In this document: in pieces, positions 55,984-64,000 of the stretch | How positions within the stretch are numbered: position 1 is the first letter of the stretch | Layout of the letters: each line of letters begins with the position of its first letter | Origin: Cryphonectria parasitica EP155 | Lineage: Eukaryota > Ascomycota > Sordariomycetes > Diaporthales > Cryphonectriaceae | Assembly: GCF_011745365.1 (NCBI RefSeq) | Contig: NW_024468909.1 | Location: 2,046,001 to 2,110,000 of the forward strand | Reading direction: 5' to 3' | Length of the DNA stretch: 64,000 nucleotides | The notes under the pieces: generated by a model | Seen by the model: the letters and a program-made list of their open reading frames with translations, nothing else | Databases searched by the model: none | What the model was told of the DNA's origin: nothing | Made by a program: the position numbers and the translations under genes

Positions 55984-58001
55984 ATGGCACCAGGACAGAG
56001 CGCGAAGATCTCTGCTGATGAGCTTCTCGACAAGCTCCGACAGGCTGGCCTGGAATGGAGGGTGCCTCCTCCAAAGCCAGAGGAACAGCCAGCTGCATCT
56101 ACCTCACGCCCCTCTCTGCCTCCCGCTCCCATCCGCTCCGTCCAGCGCGAACCCAAGCACCCTCGCCCTTCAAAGACAAAGGAGGAGCCCAACTGGTCCG
56201 ACGAGAGTGAGTCAGAGATGTTTGTTCGAAACGCTGTCGATGCAGATGGATTTAAGATCAATACGCAGCCGGGACAGAAGAGCACTGCTGAGGTGGCCAA
56301 GCTCGACGCCCAGGATTTCAAGGACCTCGGTCTGAAGGTCGGTGAGCAATCGGGCGCAAAGGATGCCTTTGTTCCCTGGAAGTTCCTGCTGCGCTATGGC
56401 GAGCTCTACGTTGGCAAGGCCAACACCCCTGTGGTCGAGCCGCACTTTCAACCTGAGCATCTGCTTGCCGGCCAGAATTGGGACCTCTTTTACTTGTACA
56501 ACCCCGAGGACCTTGACGAGGATCCGATCTTGTTCGTCTTGACCGCCCAGCTCGATGCCTATCTGCGTCTCCTCAACAAGAAACACAAGCTAGCCCTCAA
56601 AATCCCTGACGGCGGCAACGATGCCAAGTTTTTCTACCGTTTCGGTAGACTGTCAACTCCCAAGCCTCGCTACCTGGGTCGGACGACCTGCGTCCAGTCT
56701 TATAGGAAGCTCACCAGCATTATGCCCCTGCCTGATCCCGAGGACGATCTGGAAATGGTCCCTGAGATCCAGCGAGACGAGTTTGCGGCCATGATCAAGC
56801 AAGTCAAGGAGAGCTGGGTTGGTGGCAAGGGCAAGGGCAAGGGAAGAAGCAAGCAGAACGCGATGAAGCGACACAATACCCATAAAGGCTGGGGTCACGC
56901 TACAAAACGCGTGCAGCGATTCCTGGGCCTGCGCCAGAAGATTACGTCTGTCCAGAGCTACGATGGTAAATTTTCTCATCACTGTGTTTCTGGAAACTGA
57001 ATCTCGAGACGTCATTAGCTGATCTGTTCTCCTTAGAATTCATTGGTCAGGTAAACCCGGCCAACGAGCTCGTTCTCGATGTCAACACTCCCGCTCCGTA
57101 CACCCCCGAGGATGATGTGGTCTTCATCTGTGTCGACATCGAGACCTATGAGAGAATTCCCAAATTAGTGACTGAGGTCGGCTTTGCCATCCTGGATACC
57201 CGCGATATCCGTGGCGTTGCACCTGGCAAGGGTGCTGAGAACTGGTTCCCGCTGATCCAGGGCCGTCACCTGCGCATCAAGGAGTACAAGCAGTACAGAA
57301 ACCGAACTTATGTCCGAGGTTGTCCCGAGCACTTCCAGTACGGGTAAGTCACCGTCTTCCTTTGTACCTCGTTTGAGAGTGCATCCGTGTGATGTTACCT
57401 GTGCTGAGGTTGCCATAGCGTGTCTGAGTTTGTGGGCATCGACGGCATCGAGAAGACCTGCGTAGAGATCCTAACACCCAAGGACCCCGCCACGGGCAAG
57501 CCTCGCAATGTGATCTTGGTTGGCCATGACATCCACCAGGATACGGAGCTCCTCTTCGTTATCGATGTTGACGTGCACGAGCTAGTCGGTCTCAAGGAGA
57601 TTGTGGACAATCAGAAACTGCAACAGCACTGGGCAAAGCTGCCCAACCCCCAGAGCCTTTCCAACGTCTTGAGCGGTCTCGAGATTCCGCACGCCTTCCT
57701 GCACAACGCAGGTAATGACAGCGTGCTGACTCTTCAGTCTCTCTTGGCCCTTGCAGTTCTCAAGCGTCAGGAGAGCCTGGCGCGAGAACCTGGATCCGAG
57801 AAGGAGTGAGTGCCCCAAAAACCTCCCTTCTTTTCAATTTGGATGAGCTGACACCACTAATTTTCCCCCTTCATTCTTTCAAGCCAGAAGGGATACTTCG
57901 ACCCTTTAATGAATGATGGATGGAGCTCTGGTGGCGAGGCCTCTGATGGTGGTCCTGTACCTCCTCAAATCGACCCCAATGCGAACCTGAAGGTGTCTTA
58001 G
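55984..58001 (+). CDS. Gfd2/YDR514C-like DEDDh exonuclease-fold protein
   Basis: Four exons (55984-56965, 57037-57343, 57419-57805, 57884-58001) encode 597 residues from MAPGQSAKISADELLDK. The N-terminal ~330 residues are fungal-specific, with an acidic linker (NWSDESESEMFVRNAVDAD) and a basic patch (GGKGKGKGRSKQNAMKR). The C-terminal half is an RNase-H-fold nuclease: VVFICVDIETYERIPKLVTE gives the first Asp and Glu, VILVGHDIHQDTELL the second Asp, and FLHNAGNDSVLTLQSLLALA the His and last Asp, so all DEDDh residues are in place. GCPEHFQYG and SEFVGIDGIE match the Gfd2/YDR514C-like family. Neurospora QIP, an exonuclease acting with Argonaute in quelling, is another DEDDh protein, but I do not claim orthology. 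Likely an RNA- or DNA-processing 3'-5' exonuclease; the substrate is unknown. Confidence 0.85.
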
Positions 58002-58490
58002 AGGGGGAGGGGAACAGTGGGCAAAGATGACGACGACCTAGGGACACCAGCCTACTCGAGTTGGCATTGCAAAATTTCCGGATGAGCATCTGAGATGGCT
58101 GCTGGTTGGTGAAGCCTTTGTGACTGTTGCAGTTGATGCTCTGACAAAGGAGGACATCAGGGCTTTCGAGACAACCAACTTTGCAACGGGTTTTCTCAAT
58201 AATCCTCTGGAGCATCTGGAACAAAAGGCTGAGAAGTGTAAAGATGTTTTGAGTAGAGAACCTTACTTTCCCCTTCCATACTCGAGTCGATGTGAAGATG
58301 TCAGGTGGACGTAGCTCCCAGCCAAATCTTTCCAGCCTGACCCATCATGGCCCCTGTTTCCTGTCAAGAACCAATGCCTGAAACGCCATTGCTATGTTTT
58401 GTTGTTGATACACCCTCCATTCACAATATACATGGGAAATCGATCGTCCCTCGTTCATTCATCCTTAGAAGACCGTTTCTGACACCCTCC
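58002..58490. other. Convergent 3' spacer
   Basis: About 490 bp between the nuclease-like gene and TIM14 stops. Only short frames; nothing else seen. Confidence 0.5.
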
Positions 58491-58968
58491 TCATGATGCA
58501 CTCTTCTCCAAGAACTCTTTCGCCTCGTTCACCTTCGTCGCTAGATATGGACTGCCACCTCGATCCGGATGATTGAGAAGCATGAGTGTACGGTGTGCCT
58601 TCCGGACCTTCTCTTTGGTGATGGCTCGTTCGCTGGAACAAGAAAAGCTAGTTAGCCCCGGAAACCTCGAAGGGACACGGGCAACTTGGGAGACACGAGT
58701 GTTACTGACTTGAGCGACAGGATAAGCGATGCCTCTTTCCTGTTCATGCGCGGCTCGAAGCCGCCCTTGTAGAAAGCCTGGCCCATCGCACCGACGCCAC
58801 CGCGAGATCTTCGCCATGCGATCATGCCGGCGCGACCCTTGTTAGGAAAATCCAGCCAGTTAGTATGTGATCCTTCGTCAAGTATTTCGTGCGCAGGGGG
58901 GGTAGATGGGAACATACGAGAAATGCGGCAGCGGCAATGCCTGAGCCCCATACAAGTGCGGAGGCCAT
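58491..58968 (-). CDS. PAM18: TIM14/Pam18, J-protein of the mitochondrial import motor
   Basis: Three exons (58968-58918, 58837-58710, 58632-58491) give 106 residues, the usual length for fungal TIM14. The first exon encodes a single N-terminal membrane segment ([17 protein letters not shown]), then [20 protein letters not shown] and [20 protein letters not shown]. The J domain reads [20 protein letters not shown] across intron 2, then [20 protein letters not shown]; the HPD tripeptide that stimulates Hsp70 is intact. Pam18 sits in the inner membrane with its J domain in the matrix and, with Pam16, activates mtHsp70 at the TIM23 channel. The gene is divergent from RLP24. Confidence 0.95.
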
Positions 58969-59294
58969 CTTGTCTGGATGGAGTGTCTGTCTGGTCTGGA
59001 GGAAGAGAAGCGAAATGGGCAAGTGAAGGAAAGCATGTATGGGCTAAAAGAAATGCAAGCACTTTTTCTCTTTTGGACTTGACGTCGGGTCCGATTGGCA
59101 TGCGACTTGCCCGCCCGCAAAGCAGGGATGCTTATCTATTGGCTGACAGACTACCAGGTTCCACTTTAAATTTTCATGGCCTCGACTTTTGATTCTAGGA
59201 TAATTCGGTTTCTACGATTTTGCCTCGCATTCCCAACGAAGAGTTTCGTTCACCACCATAAGAAACTTTTTCGAGCGCAGTTGACTCTACCAAA
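58969..59294. promoter_or_regulatory. Short divergent promoter between TIM14 and RLP24
   Basis: About 325 bp separate the start codons of a mitochondrial-import gene and a ribosome-assembly gene, both growth-linked. No named site recognised. Confidence 0.5.
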
Positions 59295-60289
59295 ATGCGG
59301 TATGTATTCCTGGATTGGTTGTGCTCGGTGTGATGTATGTTTTGCTGACAATATTTCAACCTGCTTCCCAGTATCGAAACCTGTTACTTTTGGCAAGTTG
59401 CACCCACTGCTAGATGATTCTCGAGAGCGTGCACGACTAACAACCACACAGCAGCCGACCGGCCTACCCTTCCAAGGGTATCACCTTTGTTAGAAATGAT
59501 GTACGTACTTCCAAAACATTTAACGGAATAGACAGACAGAGAGAGGAAGAGAGGAAGCTGACGATGCAATACAGGCCAAGGTCTTCCGGTTTTGCGTACG
59601 TTCCCCACCGACATAGCAGAGCCCGCCCTCTCTACCCCTCCCTACTCCAACCAGAAAGCATACGACAATGAGCAAGATGAGAGACTAACAATTAGGGAGG
59701 AAATAAACCAAAACAGCGCTCAAAATGCCACAAGAACTTCAAAATGAAGCGTAACCCCCGCAAGCTGAAGTGGACCAAGGCGTTCCGCAAGGCAGCGGGC
59801 AAGGAGATGACAGTGGACTCGACGCTGGTGTTTGGGGCGCGCCGCAACGTGCCCGTCAAGTACGACCGCGACCTGGTCAACAAGACGCTCAAGGCGATGG
59901 AGCGCATCTCGGAGATCCGGCAGCGGCGCGAGCGCGTCTTCTACAAGCAGCGCATGGCGGGCCGGCGGGCCCAGGAGCTGCGCGAGGCGCGCAAGCTGGT
60001 CGCCGAGCACGAGCACCTGCTCCCTGTCATGCGGGCCAGCGAGCGCAAGAGGCTGGAGGCGGAGCAGGGCGCCGCGGCGGTGGAGGAGGCCGAGGTCGGG
60101 AAGAAGAGGAAGAACGTTGCCAAGGTGTTTGGCGGAGAGGTCCGCAGGAGGAGGATCACGACGGATGGCGATGTCGTGGAGGAGGTCGAGCAGGTGGGCG
60201 GCCGGGCGGTGGTCGACGAGGGCGACGAGGACGACGATGCCGAGGACGACGACTTCGACGAGGATGACGATATGGACATGGACAGATGA
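59295..60289 (+). CDS. RLP24: Ribosome-biogenesis protein RLP24 (L24e-like)
   Basis: Five exons (59295-59299, 59372-59392, 59452-59500, 59575-59595, 59717-60289) encode 222 residues. The L24e-type zinc ribbon is assembled from four tiny exons: [32 protein letters not shown] and RSKCHKNF, with Cys6, Cys9, Cys32 and Cys36. Next come [20 protein letters not shown] and the long helix around [19 protein letters not shown], both characteristic of Rlp24 and distinguishing it from ribosomal L24. The C-terminus is very acidic ([20 protein letters not shown]); in yeast the C-terminal part stimulates the AAA-ATPase Drg1, which strips Rlp24 from cytoplasmic pre-60S particles. Two splice oddities are visible: the first coding exon is only ATGCG, and intron 2 starts GCAAGT rather than GT. 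The conserved zinc cysteine supports that junction. Confidence 0.94.
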
Positions 60290-60684
60290 TCCCACGACGT
60301 GGTGACGCGAGAGGGGAGGAGGGGGAGGAGGCATTGCGTTCAGCATGGTGGCGTTTTCGGCGTTCATGGAAAAGCCAAGGGCAAGGGCACAGCATGGATG
60401 GGACTTCCAACTCGCGAAACTTCCCCGAGGAAGAGATTATTTTTCCTTTTCTTTTTTTTGGAGGTTTTGAGAAATAGACAAAATTTCCGAAAGATGTACT
60501 GTCAAGAACAGGTGCAAGATATTTCATCAAGATTTACACACAGTTTCGTGACACCGATGGTTGGATAGCATTTAGGTTCCGATGGGTATCATTTATTTGC
60601 ATCTCTTTGTTCATCTTCACGGCAGCTGCTGAGCTTCCTCATTACGGGTTTTCTCCCTTCCTTTTGAGAAAAGATAAAGTCCCC
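60290..60684. other. Convergent 3' spacer
   Basis: About 395 bp between RLP24 and the DUF3602 gene stops, with a poly-T tract near 60450. Nothing else seen. Confidence 0.5.
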
Positions 60685-61287
60685 TCAGTCCATATCCCGA
60701 TCATGTTGATGATATGTCTTGGGTGGTGGTGGGAGGGTCGCCTCTATATCGTGAGCAACTTGCTCCTCAATCTCGTGCTCTTTGGCCTGTGTTCCCCCAG
60801 CGCTGTCCCTGGCGGCAGGAGTATTGTCGGTCCAATTTCCAGCACCCCCGCGGCCTGTGAGTCCCGTTCGCGGCTTGCCAGCCTGCGATGCAGTCACGGC
60901 AGCCTTGGTTCTGTCGACGACGGCTTCTCTGTCCTGAGACTCTGCAATGGTCGGGGCATCGGCGAAATTGCCTGCGCCGCCACGCCCGGACCTGACATAC
61001 TGTGGCGCTTCCGGTACTGCTGGCGCCGGGGGGTACTCTGGAGCCGAGGGTGGTGGTCTCTGGGCCTCAGGACCTTGGGGCTGTTCCTTTGTGTCAGACT
61101 CGTTATGTGTGTGTATGTATGTGCGTGCTGGGTCATCACGGCAGAGAAGAGAATTTCCTCATCATCAAAGGCTGTTTTAGCAAAAACTGACATTGGCCTG
61201 TTGGGCTTTCCTCTCTGCCTCCTGCACGTCCTTCTGACTGATGAAATTACCGGCGCCGCCGCGGCCGACCCTGAGCATGCCTGACAT
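60685..61287 (-). CDS. DUF3602 / Par32-like GRGGAGNF-repeat protein
   Basis: Two exons, 61287-61192 and about 61098-60685, give roughly 169 residues; an acceptor at 61087 would remove four residues and is also in phase. Three copies of the hallmark repeat are visible: GRGGAGNF near the N-terminus (MSGMLRVGRGGAGNFISQKD), GRGGAGNFADAPTIAESQD in the middle and GRGGAGNWTDN near the C-terminus. The rest is hydrophilic (EAQRPPPSAPEYPPAPAVP) and probably disordered. Yeast Par32, of the same family, is a phosphoprotein needed to inhibit ammonium transporters after TORC1 loss, so a nitrogen-signalling role is possible by family but not shown here. Confidence 0.85.
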
Positions 61288-64000
61288 TGTGTTCCTACAG
61301 CCGATCTGAGGTCAGATCAACTTCGACGAGTCTCCTCTCTCCCCCTCTTCTTCCCCCTCTTCAACTCAGGGACCAGAAAACCCCCCCACTGGACAGATGC
61401 GTATGTTGATCCTCCTGACCCGGAACGTCCGTGTGCAATCGCTTGAGGTTTTAGCGGAATGACAGGAAGTGGACTTCTTTTCAGGAGCTGGAACCGGGAC
61501 TGTGCACGATCCTTCCAAATCGTGTCAGAAGAGGAATGGGAGAGGAGAGGAAAGGGGGGGTGTGTTGCTTCCAGGAAACCCCCCTCCCCGTTCATTCGTT
61601 CCTTGGTGAACATGGAAGGCTCGCTGCACGCAAGCCCCACAGCCCCCTTTCCTAATCCCCTGGTGCCTGGGTCCGCGCCCAGCTCGCTGGCACACCTGGC
61701 CTAGCACGCTAAACCTTGGTGAGGAAAAGAAAGGAAACGAAAAGAAAAGTACCTACGTTTGCCAAGGCGACACCAGGTCCAAGGTACGGGGCCTGAGGGA
61801 CGGTTCAGATCCTAGCCGTCCGCGCCGTCTTATCTTCAAGGAGGAACGCGTGGGTTGCTGTCGCCGTCGCTGTCGTTCTCGGGTAGGCACAGAACCCCGC
61901 CGACATCGGGATCCCGGTCGGGGCCCGTCTGACTAACCTTTCAGAGTGGTCTGCTGACAGCTCTAGTCTGCACTCATGGCACGCCATCTTCTTTTTGCTC
62001 CGCCCCGTCAGCAACAAGCAAAGATGCCTGCTTCTCCGTCAGATCCGTTCAGTCCAGACTAGGACAGCCCGAACGGCAATACTATTGTCTATGTACACGT
62101 GCCCAACATTGGCGGCAAGCTAAAACCTGATCACGTTGGTCTGAGGCGCAAGAAGAGGGAGCAGCTGGTATTCAAGACATACAGACCCCCCCAAAGGTGG
62201 GGGGGGGGGTCTGAAGATTAAGGCAGCGAGGTATCCCTCCTGCCCCATGGTACCTGGCAAGATACATCTCTCGCCTCTTCCAAGTAAAGTTGGCGGATCC
62301 CACGCAGGGCGGCAAGACGCTGAACCTCGGGAGCTGAACAGTGAGCTGATCCTCCCTCATGGGCTCCTCTGTTTCGAGTTCCTGCTGGTCGCCAAAAGGG
62401 TTCGACCTTTTCGAGTTTAAATATGGTTAATCATATCGCACTTTCGTACGTAAATTGAAGAACATTTGCCCCCTTTTTTCCCTTTCAAGAGATGAAATAC
62501 ATGTCAATCAGGGTCCCTCGGGATGCGATTTTCGAAGAGAAAAAAAGTTCCGTGGTCGTTACTGATCACCGGCAACTGAGAAGACGGATAAAAGAGGGGT
62601 TATTCAGTACACACCTTCAGTGCCCTCAGCGCTTTCTCTCTGTCACATGGTACCTGCTGATCACAGCTAGAATGCCACGCAATCCTGCCGCTGAGCCTTC
62701 CTGTTCCGCGCCAGCAGCAGATGCAGCAGTAGCAGCAGTATTGCTGGCAACCACCATGAGTTGTTTTTCTTATTGTCTTCCCTCTACCTTTTCCTCCATA
62801 CAAAGAAAGTACATAGTATCTGTATCCACCTCTTCTTCCCACGCCCCCCCTCCAGCCCCCCCTTCAACGTGGCCAAATTCGTCACCCAGTATTTTGGTAC
62901 GGTACCTTGCTGCCGCCAGGACCCCCGGGAACAAAGAAACGATGCGGGTCACTTGAGCAGTTGGCCCCCCCTCCCTCCCGTGGATTCCCTCAACGTCATC
63001 CGGCAGACTGAGCGGGCCTGGACCACTTGATGTCTACTTGAACTTGCCATGACAGACTTGCAGACCATCGTGAAGCAGGCATTGGCAGACCATTCTTCCT
63101 CCCTTGTGGCCTGGAGGTGGAGAGAGAAAGCTCTTGTTGGCGAGGGGAGGTGGGCTGATGGGGCATTGTGAAGAGCCACATAGACGTCATAACTTCATTG
63201 GGCTTTGTAACTGAGCACTTTGGGTTTGTGCAGTGTGTGGTTCCTATAGGGCTGGTATGCGGACTTTAGATTGTTGTCCATTACTGAAGCGCCTGCGAGG
63301 GGGTGGTGCGTGTTCAAATTTCATTGATTCAGATTTTATTCCATTGCCGTTGGTCTGGAACTTTGTTTGATTTCCATCTGCTTTTATCCCATGAGATGTC
63401 CTAGTCCTGATGGGAGAAGGATAATGGGCGTCCTGGTCCAATTATTCCATATCTCCTCGGTCCTCCACTTTACAGTGTTATCAAACATTCAAACTTCACT
63501 TTCTGGATAATTCGAATGTGTTGTAACCTGCCCCCCCCCTCCCTCCATCTCTTCCGCCACTGCTGTGTGATACGGTAACGGCCTATGCTACCACAGTAGT
63601 ATTGCCAATAACTAACTGGTCACGCTGCCCTCTCCCTCTCCCGCTCTCTACAACCACGCCCCCTAGAACCACCTCACCCGACCCGTCCATGGCAAGCATG
63701 GGTACGGAGCACCACATCATCCCATCCCGAAAGAGGCATTTATGTTGGTGATCTGGCGGCACAGGGTTTCTTGGACTCGAGAGGCCACCCGACCTGGTCC
63801 ATGAAATCGAAAAGTCCAGACCTCGACTTTATTTTCCCACAACAGGGCCAACCTCTATTATTTTCCCCGATGGTGTGACGTTGGGCTTTCTGGTTCAACC
63901 CGATCGCCTCTGTCATGTCGGGATCAGCGTTGACGTTGCAAGACAGCTGGACATTGTTTCTCTTACGAAGCAGGTCAAACGCCACTCTTTTTTTGTCTTC
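61288..64000. other. Terminal 2.7 kb, no gene recognised
   Basis: Contains many C- and G-runs (near 62189-62210, 62846-62861, 63532-63540) and short frames on both strands without family resemblance. Part of it is presumably the promoter of the DUF3602 gene. No RNA gene or transposon signature recognised; a gene may start beyond the window. Confidence 0.45.

Noticed and set aside
1..64000. CRISPR arrays, phage or bacterial operon features
   Set aside because: The window is fungal nuclear DNA with spliced genes; no regularly spaced repeats beyond microsatellites were seen.

Overview
This window is nuclear DNA of a filamentous ascomycete, most likely a Sordariomycete. About 22 protein genes are recognisable or clearly coding. 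Most are split by short (45-150 nt) GT-AG introns, several with CTAAC-type branch sites. Orthologues such as PacC, Ku80, Aquarius, INSIG, Stb3, Zn2Cys6 and DUF3602 proteins fit that assignment. I see no tRNA, rRNA, CRISPR array, intact transposon or biosynthetic cluster. Exon boundaries were derived by hand from splice consensus, reading phase and recalled family alignments.

Layout. 0-9 kb: the N-terminus of a probable eIF4G (-), a two-domain fluoride exporter FEX (-), a decayed enolase copy (+) head-to-head with FEX, an arrestin-like trafficking adaptor with a PY motif (-), and an unidentified broken coding stretch. 9.5-21.7 kb: a Zn2Cys6 transcription factor (+), the spliceosomal helicase Aquarius (-) divergent from THO subunit THOC1/Hpr1 (+), and a RING-RING-LON protein (-). 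21.7-27 kb is gene-poor. 27-30.4 kb: INSIG (+) convergent with the 60S assembly factor MAK11 (-). 33.2-45.6 kb: pH regulator PacC (+), Ku80 (-), a DUF4149/TMEM205-like membrane protein (+), a small conserved-looking protein (-), a DUF1295 membrane reductase-like protein (-) and DNA topoisomerase III (+). 45.7-52.7 kb is a second gene-poor block. 52.7-61.3 kb: Stb3-like Sin3-binding regulator (+), a Gfd2/YDR514C-like DEDDh nuclease (+), TIM14/Pam18 (-), RLP24 (+) and a DUF3602/Par32-like GRGGAGNF protein (-). The last 2.7 kb shows nothing coding.

Themes. RNA and ribosome biology dominates (eIF4G, Aquarius, THOC1, MAK11, Stb3, RLP24), with DNA maintenance (Ku80, Top3) and pH/ion homeostasis (FEX, PacC). 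The main leads are: (1) a fluoride exporter head-to-head with an enolase copy, enolase being the classical fluoride target, now decayed; (2) a dense field of PacC consensus sites upstream of pacC, including a perfect 11-bp inverted repeat that pairs two sites; (3) a mitochondrial-type presequence on Top3 with a good internal start; (4) unusual splicing: a 5-nt internal microexon, a 5-nt first coding exon and a GC-AG intron.
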